A stretch of DNA of 64,000 nt from Cycas panzhihuaensis (taxonomy: Eukaryota; Cycadophyta), in contig CM041465.1 of NCBI GenBank assembly GCA_023213395.1, positions 160,029,741-160,093,740 of the forward strand. Reading direction: 5' to 3'. Positions within the stretch are counted from its first letter, which is position 1. Every line of letters begins with the position of its first letter. This document shows, in pieces, positions 12,511 to 24,399 of this stretch. The translations under genes were made by a program, and so were the position numbers. The notes beneath the pieces are model-generated. The model was not told the DNA's origin and did no database searches. It saw nothing but the letters and a program-made list of their open reading frames with translations.

Positions 12511-13149
12511 GTAGATTAGGACCACACCTTGTTCATGATTGGTTGTGTTATATGCAATTCATAGTTGTATAGTGAGACAGTCCATTGAGATTATCTTAGC
12601 AGCGAGCCATGCGTGGATGGAATTTTTTGATTTTTATCTTAAAGGATGAGAAAAGTGCATAAGTTAAAATATTATAATAAAGGATAAATATTATAATAGT
12701 GATTAAAAGATTACAATAGCAACCATTCATAAATTTATATTTTAGAAAAGTCTTATCTAAAGAGAAGAGTCTAGGGGGATTGAGTGAAGTGTGAAACAAT
12801 AGTACTCCAATGTTTATATCATGTGCTCCAACTTAAGGTGATTTTCTCTTTAAGATTCTAATTGGTTGGGTGGTGAATCCATCTGTAGTAATTTAGCTAC
12901 TCCCCCTTTTTAGTTTAGTTTTACATGTGTGAAATGTTTTATTGATAAATTGATCTCTTTTGCTTCTTATGTTAACTTTCCATTGTTATTATTTATAAAG
13001 GAAACTTAATTATAAGTGTAAAGGTACCTTTATCCACTTAGATGTGTCACATATATTGGGTAAAATATATTCTATTATGTAAGTATTATTTTAAATAAGC
13101 TTTTATAAATTTAAGTTTGGATAATTTGGAGCTGACTTGTTAGATAACT
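12511..13149. other. non-coding stretch, nothing recognised
   Basis: No supported feature. A 67-codon open frame on the minus strand (12596-12799) shows no known motif. Confidence 0.45.
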
Positions 13150-13400
13150 TAGATGAGATTCATTGAGTTAGAGTCATAAGCACCGAGTACTCCAATAGGG
13201 CTATGACATCTATTAGGCTCATTCGATAGGCTACTTGATTTAGTAAATCAAGCCCTATAATTAGTTCAATTTGATGTTGGATGTCCCTCATAGGTGGTAA
13301 CCCATTCGATAACTTATTTGGTATCACATTTTTATACTTTGCTAGTATGTTCTTTATCTTATGTGGTACTTAAAACACTCTAAAGGGAGACAGGGTAAGA
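13150..13400 (-). pseudogene. Ty3/gypsy RT-leader fragment
   Basis: On the minus strand, about 13345 down to 13195 reads IPNKLSNGLPPMRDIQH and then QIELIIG...AYRMS. This is the conserved block just upstream of the Ty3/gypsy RT, usually DELPxGLPPMRDIQHxIDL...xYRMSP. The preceding codons (to about 13400) fit the usual approach to this block but contain stops. The RT palm itself is absent downstream, so this is a truncated scrap. It shares the minus orientation of Gypsy-A at 27-36 kb but differs in type and is probably an independent insertion. Confidence 0.65.
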
Positions 13401-16400
13401 ATTCTATTACCTTAGTTTAAGTGTAGATCCCAGGGTATGAAGGCCTAATAGGGTAGGAGATTCTCATGATGCCAACTAAAACATCTATGCACTTCTTGAG
13501 CACATTTGTAAGGGGGTAATATAAATTGTTTTATGGTCAAATGCTAAACTAAGTGCAATTCAATGTGTGCATGTGGGTTGAGGGACAACGTGCAGTTGTG
13601 TTTTATTTGTTTTATTTCTTTTGGAAAAACCTAGGGCTAACTAAAAGGGGGATCAATACACACATTCCTACATACAAACTATATGGTCTTTTCCTTTTTA
13701 GATGAGTTTATACCTTGACCCAATTTTTGTGCAACTTCCCCTTGTAGATTCTAGACCCACAACAAGTGGTCTCTTCTCATGTATTGGGTTTATGCTATAT
13801 AGGATGCATGGAGTTAATCCCTTATTCCTATTATGAATGCAAATACAAACAAACTAAGATGAAAATAAGAAAAATAAAATACTTTTTTCTTTTCCTTTTT
13901 CCTTTTTTTTGGGATAAAGAGGGGAGATAATTATAAAGGATTTTATCTTTCTTTTTTTTTTTTTTTGGGGTAAAAAATAAAGGAGAAAAGGTAGGGGGTG
14001 AGAAATAAGATAGAGAGCTCATTTCTTTTCCTATTCCTCTTACTTTTCTAAGTAAAACAAAGAAAATTTTATGTCCTTTTGCCCTTTTTTTCTTTTTGGT
14101 TGATATATATATATATATATATTCCTTTCTAAATATGATAACAACAAGAAATCAAACTAATAAGAATGTACCCAACTAGGTGGATGGTTGCTTGTTGCAT
14201 GTGGCTCTCTTCTAATTTGCCAAGAAATTTTCAAGGGAGCAAAAAATAACCAAGGAGACTAATATACTAAATGTAAGCCAAATCTAATAGTATTTCTACT
14301 TACCCGATGTATTTATGATAGAAAAAGGTGTAGTAAAAGTATTCAAAATAAAAATAAAAAATAATAAACAGGGCTTTAGCCTTATCTTTCTTGGAGAATT
14401 ATTGCAATAAGGACTATTAAGATGTTACTTGAGGTAGTGGTAGGTAACTTAGAGAATTTGTTAGCTTTTTCCTCCTTCCTGCAACCAAGTTATAATCCTA
14501 CAAGCTAGATTGCCTTCCAAGGAAACCAACAACTAAATATGTCTATCCTTAAGTAATATCAAATGAGTGTATATAGTAAATGAAATGCTATCCAAAGGAA
14601 AGTGAAACAAGCAAATAGGATTGGTGGAGGTTCTTCAGAATGGCTCATGTCCCCTAATATTTGTGGACTCCTTAATTATATCTAGGCTCCACCTTCCCTT
14701 CTTTACAACTTACACAATCAATGGAGGAGGAAAAAATTCAAGCAATGGAAGAAACAAATGGTAAAGGCATAAGAGAATTGGAATACCAAAATAAAACTAG
14801 CATAAACTCTACCATTTAACATGAAAATATATCATGGAAATGGAATATAAAGGGTCAAAGAAACAATCATCCAAAATGATAGAGAAGGATTACCTATCCC
14901 TCTAGAAGAATGGGGGCCAATGGTAACTTGGTATAATGTTTTTAAAGCTCCAATGAAAAGCTAAGAAGTGAAGCAAGGTTGCCAAAATCCTAGAACAATT
15001 TTGGTAACATGATAATACAGTCTTAATATCTCTTAGTCCCCCTTCCAATGGAAAAAGAGAGGATTAAGTAGATGAAACTAAAGTGTGGGGTGGATGGTTT
15101 TCTGCCCACAATGTAGGGGGAACTACTAATCTAAAACCATAAGTTTACTCATGGTTTGATATAAATTTACTTGGGAAAAGGGAAATTTAGGTAGGATTTT
15201 GGCCTCTTAGGCCACCTAAATCTAACTGGGGCTAACCTAGGGCTTATGTTATCTAACCAGGTCTAACAAATTGATATTAATGAATTGAGTATCACAAAAA
15301 GTCCTAAATCTAGTTAGGCGACAGTCATCTTGTGAATATATTCATGGTACCACAAACATGTTTTAGTACTATGAAGTACATTGTAGTACCACTATTATAA
15401 GAAAAAATGACAATGGTTTAGCAATATATTTAATTTTTTAGCAAAAACCCTATGTAATTTAGCTAAAATTTTATTAATGAAGGACCTTATGTATAGACAC
15501 AGTCAACAACAAGTGGAAAAAGAATAAAAAATGGACTTGATGGGTCAAAACAAAGGTGAAATAATATTGTAAGAGGGGAAGATGATGTCTATTCCATTCC
15601 AACGAGCTTGATGGGTGGACTATTGGCCATTGACTAAAGTTATAATCATCATTAGCTAAAAGGGACATGAGCAAGCAATCAGATTAGCAAGCAAAATATG
15701 TTTAACTATCTAAAACCATGATGTATAGAGTTAATGAAATAAAGAGTAGTGAAATATACTACACTTATCTATTTATCATCATGTCTGTATCATTCCTAAG
15801 ATTTGGGAAACACCACCACCTTGGCAGTAGAGTCTCTTTAACTTATAGCTAGAAGATGATGAATGATGCTAATACAAAAGATATAAGATATAATAATAAT
15901 AGTCCAATGTGTGTATGTAACAAGGGGTGATATCTGCCATAGTTATGCCTCATTAGTAGAAGGTCAGAGGGTGTTTCCCTTAGTTTAGCCTCCTAGGTAA
16001 ACTACAATAAAGGTGTACAAACTAGGGAGGATGATAGGTTAGTGACAAAATCAATCCAAATATGCTAGTGGCTATACATCCTAGATAAATATGAGTGAGG
16101 GTATCAAATGATGGAGGCATTATCTCAATGGTAAAATAAGATGGACAACATGGCCCAAGATAGGGGCTTGGAAACCTAAAACCCTTGGATATATGAAGTA
16201 GTGCCTCAAATACCTAAGAGAAAGACTCAATTATCTAAGTAGGTCACTATAGTTTAACCTTATTAGTAGTTATTTTTTGGAGGACTTGTTTGGGCTCTTC
16301 TCATAACTAAATTTTTAGTTTTAGGAGTATTTTATATTTTTTGTACTTTTATTGTTTTATACTTTTTAATATTATTTTATTAATTTTATGATTTTTTAAG

Positions 16401-16409
16401 ATTTTTTAA
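13401..16409. other. non-coding stretch with T-rich runs and microsatellites
   Basis: No gene recognised. It holds T-rich, interrupted homopolymer tracts (about 13885-13965 and 14079-14098) and a short (TA)n run (about 14102-14122). Near 15340-15410 is a cluster of short GTAC-type palindromic words resembling one near 19260-19380. Confidence 0.5.
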
Positions 16410-16613
16410 ATGGTTATATATATATATATATATATATGATTTTATGGATAGTTTACTAGAGAAAGAAATAGGTAAACTAAAGAAATGATAGTAAAATAAT
16501 AAAAAGGACAGGGATATGGGATGCCAAGGAGCAATATAACCTAGGAGGGCCATGATCTAGTCCAATATATACAAATATGCAAGGTGGTTTACCCTCATTT
16601 CAGAGCACATATG

Positions 16614-16656
<43 letters not shown>

Positions 16657-16840
16657 TGATTTTATGGATGGTTTATTAGAGAAAGAAATAGGTAAACTAA
16701 AGAAATGACAGTAAATTAATAAAAATGACAAGGATATAGGATGCCAAGGAGCAATATAACCTAGGAGGGCCATGATCTAGTCCAATCTATATAAATATGC
16801 AAGGTAGTTTACCCTAATTTCATAGCATAGATGGTAGTTT
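16410..16840. repeat. 220-bp tandem duplication with expanded (TA)n
   Basis: Two units begin with a (TA)n run followed by GATTTTATGGATRGTTTAYTAGA at 16438 and 16658, a period of 220 bp. They share almost every base thereafter, including GGATGCCAAGGAGCAATAT and GGGCCATGATCTAGTCCAAT. The TA run is about 25 bp in the first unit and about 40 bp in the second. Similarity is much higher than for the other repeats nearby, so this duplication is comparatively recent. Confidence 0.85.
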
Positions 16841-19700
16841 AGGCTCTTGTCAAAGCATAAAAGAAGCTTTGATAACATAGCCTAACTTTAAAAATGGGCT
16901 AAGAATACCTGAGGTTATCACCATACTTTAGCCTCTTTAATGAGTGCCCCTCAAAGGTGAGACTAGGAGGGATTACCCCTTAGGTATATGTCTTAATGGG
17001 AAGCTTGTTGGGGAAAAATTCTTATTAATGGTCCAGGACCATAAATATTGATAGACGGGGCTGAAGTAGGATTGTTTACCAATGGGAAACAATGCTCTAA
17101 AATAAAGGCCACTAACCTATCAGTCTCAATATTAAGTTCACATTAGATATAATGGATTGAGATAAAAGAGAATTGGGTTGAAAGGGACTTAGAAGAAGTG
17201 GTTGAAGATCTCATTCATGGGTAATGGACCTAGTCGACATGAGTGAGTTAGGACACAACAAGTTAGGAGTCACAATATAAATAATAGAGCTATAATAAAA
17301 GCACAATGTATCTATCAAGGCTCCTATGATAGTGGTGTATTTGACCATGTTATTTATAGTGACTAATATATAGACCCTAGATTAGATAAGGGTGTACCCA
17401 AGGTGATCCCAAATAGTCCATGTTGCAGTTGAAGGCCCTAAATTCCCATTACTACCCCCATCAGTGTGGATGATCAATGCCATAGGGATAATGAAAAAAT
17501 AACTCAAAATGGGGTTATTGAATAAGGAGGTATAGTGAGAAATGACTAATTCCTAAAAGGACTCAAGTGGGCATGGAAATCTAACTAAAATAACAAGACT
17601 TAATCCTCAAGAATGATTATGTACTAGTATTATAACCTTCTCTAAAATCCACCCAAAGTTATAGCCATGCCAAGTAGGTTTTGATCATGATTGAGACCAC
17701 AATGGGTCTACATAAATGGATCCAAAAGTTCTAAATGGATCATATGTATAGAACCAACCTATAAACCATAGGTGGGGATAAGGCTACCATGTAACTTATG
17801 CCAGATACCAAGAAGGTGGTGGTGGGTATGCTCTCTTAAAATAAATTGTATTATATATATATTTTTTCTTTTTCTTTTTCTTTTTTATTCATTTTTTTAT
17901 TTTATTTTCTTCTTCTTCTTTTTTTTTTTGTCTTGAAGGGAGCATATATCTATAGTCTTTTAGGTGGTGTGAGGTAGGTGTAGAGGCAAATCAAACCATG
18001 GTGATATTAAGAGAGCTTACCATATCAATTATGCTTTAATAAAGAGCACAACCAAATTGTGAGTGACTAATGAGAGTGATCAAACAACAGGATGTAGAGG
18101 ACAAGTCATATGACAATCCTGAGTGTTTATCATTGGGCATGCATGAGACTAGGTCCTCAAGTTAATGACCATAGAGAACCAATACATCCAACTATAATAA
18201 GGGAAAAATGGAAGATACTAAAAGCTCATGTCGAAGCTATAAATAAAGTTGAATGATACCTAGTGAATCCAAAATGTTGAAAGGAGGCCACTAGCTAAAA
18301 GAATGTTGTACTATGAGTAGGATAATATACAAATAAAGTTGGCAAAAGGGGGGCCAAGGGTACTTAATAGCTCAATCAATAATCAAGAGGATGGCGAGGT
18401 AGACCTACGAGACGATAACATGGTCAGGGGTAGGTCAAGGCTACAAATGACTAAACCGAAGGTATAATAGGTGTGTTAAAAAGCTATTTTAAAACATAGT
18501 AAAGGTCATAGAGTTAATGACAAAATGGGGGTTAAGTGACATTTGATAACAATGGGTAGGCATGGGTGTAAAGTAAGTGATCAACATAGAGAAATATTCA
18601 TGTGGACCATAAACACTAATATAGGATTAGATAGGTCATCGAGAGGTGTAAAAGGCTCTATCTCCAGATGATATAAGATCACTAATGTCATGCACTAATA
18701 ATGAAAATGTGCTCAATATTAAGCAAGATAATCTAAGAGTTAGGGGACCTAAAAAATGATGTGATAAGGTGTGAGGATGACCATGGTGGTAATAAGATGT
18801 TAAGGGAAGGAGTGGGAGAAAGATTTGAAGCCATGTGACCTGCTCATAGTTGTTTATATAACTAGGTTTCTTATAGGTTTTAACTTCAGTTTTAAGATCA
18901 AGTATTACAATTTCAAGAGGAACCCAGTTGTATATATTTTTCTCTATCCTTCCCAAGCTTGTCATATACAAACAAACCATTACATTATCATGCAAATAGA
19001 TTCATTGTATTTGGATCCTTGAGATGGCCATTATGCTCCTAGACTGGGTAGGTGGATTATTCTTATTTGGTCTATTTTTTGGTTTTTATAAATGTAAGTT
19101 TTTTATAGCTGGGCTATGCTTGATTTAGGGAATTTGACTAAATGAGGGCCAAATTAGGCCACATTTTTCCCCAGACCAAGGCAATTTGAGGCCCTAGTCT
19201 CATTGGGCAAATTGGTTTTGCCCAAAACCTTTATTTTATTATTATTTTTGGGTACCAAAAATTATCGTAATACTATGAAGTTTCTTAGGGAGACTTTGTA
19301 GTACTATAGTAGATATTGTTGTACCACAGGTACCTTTGAAATATTGTATAGATATCTACAATACCATAGAAGTGTCTATGATACATAACATGTATATTAA
19401 AATTTAGTTATTTTATTAAAAAGTCTCTCTTAAAATTAATTTGTTAGGTTATTTTTTGGCCCTGAATGCACCAAGATGTATGGTGACGAACATGCTTGAC
19501 ACTTTATACTTGTTTATAATCTATTTATGTGATTGATATTTATAAGCTATTTTTATGATTAATAATTATAAAAACATAGGTATGACCATGTTAGGGCTAG
19601 CAAACCTGACAACAACTTAGGATAAAGAGGTCTTAAGATATTGTAGACTACTAAGGGTGGTGATGATACACTAATATGCATCACATTAGGTGTTATCAGT
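16841..19700. other. non-coding stretch, no gene recognised
   Basis: It contains a pyrimidine-rich tract (about 17860-17930) and short GTAC-rich palindromic words (19260-19380). A 119-codon minus-strand frame (18636-18995) has no recognisable domain and overlaps a plus-strand frame of similar quality. I do not call a gene. By position it may be the 3' non-coding part of Gypsy-A. Confidence 0.45.
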
Positions 19701-19719
19701 TGACATCATATCCCATTGA

Positions 19720-20560
19720 GACCAAAGGAGGTAGGTATTCTATTTACCCAACATAGGGGATGTTACAATTACAATTGGAGATGTTAAGAGGATACTTGGG
19801 CTACTGGTAAAGGGAGCACCTCCTGAGTTGGGGATTTTGCGTAGCACTAAGGACATATATAAGATAGTGATTACCTACTTTTATAGGACTATCATTAAGG
19901 ATACACACATGGTAGTGATAGACTGCTTCTATAAGAGAGGCCACTGGGATTGTTAAGGTAGGAGCATCTAAAAGATCATGGTAGTTGGCATTCCTCATTC
20001 AAGGAAACAAATTATTTTTTCCATTCTATTCTAGATATCCTAGAGACAAAACTATAAGGAGGTGCCTAATAGGTGGATGGATGTTATCTATCAGTATGAG
20101 GATAGATAGAGATTAGATTGGGTAGTCCTCATAATGGCCAACATTCATGGCAATTAGATCATATTAGGGTAGGAGGGCATGGAGGATTTTCATACTACTC
20201 CTTACTACAATATTAGTCTTTTTACTATTTTCATAGAGTTGGGCCTATAAGTTGGCTATAACTAGTAGCTCCTAGAGGGCTCTTATACATAAATGGCCTT
20301 CTCAATTTTGGAGCTTAAGAGAGCTAGAGCAAGTTAGGTAGGTAATCAATGTGACATCTTTTGATATGCTAACTCTACATAATTATATGAGGCACCTATA
20401 TTAAGGGGTCTATTAGGAGAATGATGATGAGAGCAATGGAGCTACAATAGGACTAGTGAGAGACACTAGAGAGAAGATAGGAAATAGAAAGAAGGCTATC
20501 AGAGAATAGGAGAAGGAGGAGGCCATGATAGGGGAGGAGGTACAAGATTTCATCATGGGC
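19720..20560 (+). pseudogene. plant mobile domain (PMD) protein remnant
   Basis: From about 19745 the plus strand reads LPNIGDVTITIGDVKRILGL then LVKGAP. This closely follows the PMD signature seen in MAIN/MAIL-type proteins, usually FHLPxGExTITLEDVxxxLGLPVxG. Further apparently collinear sequence continues through NRWMDVIYQYED (about 20070-20105) and an acidic/basic region near 20480-20570. Several stops, many TAG or TAA, break the frame. PMD proteins act in silencing and have been captured by transposons. Here the frame lies antisense to, and downstream of, the Gypsy-A integrase once Copia-3 is subtracted, the position of extra antisense ORFs in Tat-lineage retrotransposons. A remnant of a free-standing PMD gene or a Mutator-like element is the alternative. 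Confidence 0.55.
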
Positions 20561-20910
20561 AGAGAGACAGCTAGCCCGGCTACCATAAGAGCATAGGGAG
20601 AGGCATCTTTGGGAGGTATTACCTTTCAGTGCTTGATTCTTAGTCTATTTCAGTTTATATTATATCTTGATTTACTTATATATATGTTCATTACTAATAT
20701 GTATACCTATTTTATTGGTGAGTAAGGGCCTTACATTAGAGTTCATCGGTTGTATCATTGTTCCAATCTTTCCCATGGTACATGCAAAGGGTCAAACTCT
20801 CATAGTTGATAGTGGAGAGCTAACATCAACATGTCCTCATGTAGTAGTGTTTACCTCTTTAATGTAAGTCAGGGAAATGTGAGCAACAGTTATACAAAAG
20901 CCCTAATCAA

Positions 20911-21014
20911 AGAGGGATCAATTCCAAGTAGAGAGGGACTAGCTCCAAGTGGAGCGGGACTAGTTCTAGGTAGAGAGGGATCAACTCTAAGTGAAGAGGA
21001 ACTAGTTCCAATCT
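20911..21014 (+). repeat. 21-bp minisatellite, about five units
   Basis: Units start at 20911, 20932, 20953, 20974 and 20995 with consensus AGAGGGACTAGTTCCAAGTRG. The period is exactly 21 bp, so the plus frame encodes a heptad repeat of the type EGSIPSR, EGLAPSG, AGLVLGR, EGSTLSE, EELVPIL. The repeat sits 350-450 bp beyond the PMD remnant and may have been part of its low-complexity tail. Confidence 0.85.
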
Positions 21015-21517
21015 TAGGTTAGGGAGTTAAAGGTACGAAGAGGGGGGACGATATCCCCAATTTCAGTGGCTCCCCTAGAGATTATTCATAGAGCCAATCC
21101 TTAGATTCCAAAGTTACATAGATGACTTGAGGAGGTCCAAAGTCATCTAAAGAAGGCATGGGAGGAAAAGAAAAGGCTTCATTGAGAGAAGGAGCACCTT
21201 TAGTCTTGATATGACCAATTGGTGGATCAGTTGATGGCCTATTCATTATGGAGTCATAACATGACTAGCACACATCACCAATTGAGAGAATAAGGAAGTG
21301 AGTTAGGGGCTTCATAGTGGCTAATGCATAGTTTAGGAGGCACATAGACAGTAGAGGGGAGGAGGCCTTACCAAGGGGATGATACACACTAAGCACATGG
21401 TGGAGACTATATTTTAATAATAGAGGTAAGCTAGACCTCTAGGGGTATGGAGTTTGTATATCATATAGGCTAATTAGGTAAATTATAAACCCCTATAAGG
21501 ATTTTGACTCCCTCATG

Positions 21518-21535
21518 GAGAGAGAGAGAGAGAGA
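21518..21535. repeat. (AG)n microsatellite
   Basis: Nine AG units following CTCATGG. No other feature is attached to it. Confidence 0.9.
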
Positions 21536-21779
21536 TGCCTCAACATTGTTCTCCATTTGAATGTAGTGTTTTATGGATGTATACGTATGTGTTCTATTAT
21601 TTTTTATATATTGATGTGTATTTTATTTATATATACATTTGAGTTGGTATTCATTATTATGTATGGCATTAGAGCTCACATCCTTATATATGTCATCATA
21701 GCTCACATATACATAGCAAATAAAAATATAACTAGGACTTCATTACTCATTCACATGTAATGATATCATGTATGTTATT

Positions 21780-22100
21780 ACTAGTTTATACTCATGGAGG
21801 AGTCTCATGCCTCCATGGGCCTGACCAATGGTTATGGATTGTAGGAGGGTAAATGAGGCTACATGGTAAGGTGGCCCCTATAGGGAGGTAATAAATTCCA
21901 TAGGCAAAAGTAGTTTAAGCTTATTTCAAAGCTTGGTGCCCTTGTAGGATAACATCTTCACTAATTAGTGAGGAATGGGGTAGGTAGTAAGTGTGGCATG
22001 GTGTCATGCCCATTAGTGGGGGTAACAAAACTCATGAACAAAGGTAGTTTAAGCTCGTTTTGAAGTGTATTAGTGGTTTAGACTCATACTAGACTAAGTT
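21780..22100. repeat. short dispersed motif, several copies
   Basis: The word GGTAGTTTAAGCTCRTTTYRAAG occurs near 21910-21935 and 22043-22068, with weaker copies near 21782 and 22073. Related words (GGTGGTTTACCCTCATTTCA, GGTAGTTTAGGCTCTTGTCA) occur at about 16580, 16803 and 16830. The shared motif suggests that 16.5-17 kb and 21.8-22.1 kb belong to the same repetitive 3' region. Confidence 0.45.
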
Positions 22101-22113
22101 ACTCCCTACAATA

Positions 22114-22773
22114 TGTTGAGAAGACAAGGTCCCAATAACCTGAAACTGCTGCCAAGATCTAAATTATTTTGTAACTAGTTATAAGAATCGAAATCGAAAT
22201 TAAACAAGCAAGTTTTTAAACTACAGATAATATAATAAAATGAATAAGAAAGCCAAGCATCACATATACACCCAATATAACATGGTAAAACCCTAGCAGT
22301 GTGCTAGGGAAACATCAGCATAGGAAACTTATCAATCTTTATTATTAAAGAATAGAGAAATGTATACGATCTGTAGCAGAATGGTCACAGCAACAACAAC
22401 CAACCACCCAACTCTTCATAGTACATACAATACATCAAACACAATTAACATAATGAAGAAACACCCTAAATCGGGCTATATGAGAGAGTTATACAAGGAA
22501 CAAATCTCAACCATAGAATTTAGGGAATTTTGAGTGAACGACCCTGATTCTCTTTACAATTTAGTGTGCTTTTCAGTGCTAGCTTTTTGGGTCAGAGGCT
22601 ATCACCCTCAAACCCCCTCTTTGCAAGGGGCATTCTAGTGCCCCCCACAGCCCCTCTACTAAGGGGGGCTCCTACCCCCTTAGGAACCCCCCCAAGGAAG
22701 TTTGGGGGGGAAACTATACTGCTAACCTATCAAAAATTTAGCCTCCAAAACATTGTTGTCACATTATCTAACA
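22114..22773 (-). repeat. Copia-3 3' LTR
   Basis: Left copy of a 660-bp LTR, TGTTGAG...CTAACA in plus orientation (TGTTAG...CTCAACA in the element's own). It aligns end to end with 26838-27496, differing at roughly one position in ten by eye, mostly by transitions. An unusually G/C-run-rich block lies at about 22610-22715. The flanking 5 bp at 22109-22113 (CAATA) match those at 27497-27501. Confidence 0.92.
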
Positions 22774-22788
22774 ATCTCTACCTTGACA
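22774..22788 (-). other. Copia-3 polypurine tract (imperfect)
   Basis: On the minus strand the purine-rich AAGGTAGAGAT lies directly before the TGTTAG start of the 3' LTR. It is short and interrupted by T, so the plus-strand priming site is weakly preserved. Confidence 0.5.
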
Positions 22789-22879
22789 ACAATTTACCTA
22801 ATACCTTTCTTGGACCATTTATCACCTTCTCTGCAAGCCAAGAGAAGTTAAATACCATTTGAACTTCTTTAATAGTACT

Positions 22880-24330
22880 GGTTTTATAAACATATTAGCA
22901 TAATTCTACTTTGTATTAACCTTCTTAAGTACCACTCCACCTACTTCCATAACTGTCTAACAAAATGGTACTTAAGAGCAATATGCTTTATTCTACTATG
23001 GTAAGTTGGACTCTTTGATAAGTAAATGGCACTTCAACTATTACAAAATACCTTTACCTTTTCCTGTTTTCTTCTAAGCTCGACCAATAGACCCTGTAAC
23101 TAAATTACTTATTTACAAGAATATGCTATAGCAACATATTCAGCTTTTATAGTCAATAATGCAATTGTGCTTTGTAATTTTGACATCTAACTAACTGGAC
23201 CATTCGCAAGAGTAAATACATAACCTGAAGTAGACCTTCTCTTATCTAAATCTCCTACAAAGTCTAAATTAACGTATCCATAAACCTGATTACTTGTACC
23301 TCCAAAGGTGATGTAATAATCACTTGTACCTCTCAAATACCGAAGCATCCATTTCACTATTGCCTAATGTTCCTTTCCTAGATTTGCCATAAACCTACAA
23401 ACTACACCAATTGCATGTGAAGTGTCAGGTCTTGTACATACCATGACATATATCAAACTTCCTACTGTGCTGGAATAAGGCACACAAGATATGTAATCCT
23501 TTTCTTCTTCATTAGTAGGACTCATACTCGAAGAAAGCTTAAAATGGGAAGCCAATAGGATACTCATTGGTTTCACTTTTTCCATACCAAACCTAGTTAA
23601 TACCTTCTCCACATATTTCTGCTGTGATAACCATAGCTTACCATTTTTCCTATCTCTATGTATCTCCATACCTAAGATTTGTTTTGCAACTCCTAGATCC
23701 TTCATATCAAAAGTCCTAGTTAATTGATCCTTTAACTTATTGATTTCTTCCATGCTCTTGCTTACAACCAATATGTCATCAACATATAATACCAAGATAA
23801 TAAATAAGACATTGTCTCAGAATTTAAAGTAAATACAATGATCATACTCACTTATTTTAAAATTTTGGCTCTCCATGAAGGCATCAAACTTCTTCTACCA
23901 TTGCCTTAGTGATGGCTTCAAGCCATATAATGATTTCTTGAGCCTGTAAATAAGTCTTTTCTTGTCATCCTATACAAATCCTTCTTGTTAATCCATATAG
24001 ATCTCCTCATCTAAATCTCCATGTAGAAAAGTTACTTTTACATCAGACTGCTCCAACTCCAAATCAAGAGAAGATACCAATGCTAATAGAACTTGAATTG
24101 AAATATGTTTGACAACTAGTGAAAATATCTTATGAAAATCAATACCTACTTTTTGTGCAAAGGCTTTAGCCACTAGTCTTGCCCTGTATTTATCAACCTT
24201 TCTATCAACATTTATTTTCTTCTTGAAAACCCACTTGCAACCAATAGTCTTCCTGCCATGTGGAAGTTCTACCAAGTCCTATGAATTATTTTTCTTTAAA
24301 GCATTTATCTCTTCTTGCATAACCCTCTTC
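22880..24330 (-). pseudogene. Copia-3 reverse transcriptase and RNase H
   Basis: The RT N-terminal part is at 23988-24275 (GCKWVFKKKINVD, KYRARLVAKAFAQK, GDLDEEIYM). The catalytic YVDD lies at 23775-23786 inside a 143-codon open stretch (23364-23795) that continues through MKDLGVAKQILGMEI and PYSSTVGSLIYVMVCTRPD. RNase H spans about 22900-23360 with GDLDKRRSTSGYVF. The expected catalytic D of its YVDSDFAGD block reads N (YVNLDFVGD). Stops near 23990, 23360 and within RNase H inactivate it. The family is certain. Confidence 0.85.
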
Positions 24331-24399
24331 CACTTGTCACTATGAATGTCATCTACTTCCTCCTAATAACATGTAGGCTCACCATCATTAGAAACCAAA

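Noticed and set aside
13831-14022. Lysine-rich minus-strand frame
   Set aside because: Product of T-rich homopolymer tracts.
18636-18995. 119-codon minus-strand frame
   Set aside because: No recognisable domain, an overlapping open frame on the other strand, and surroundings without other coding signs.
22566-22862. Proline-rich plus-strand frame (98 codons), with a similar one at 27290-27549
   Set aside because: Both lie wholly or mostly in the C-run block of the Copia-3 LTRs on the antisense strand.
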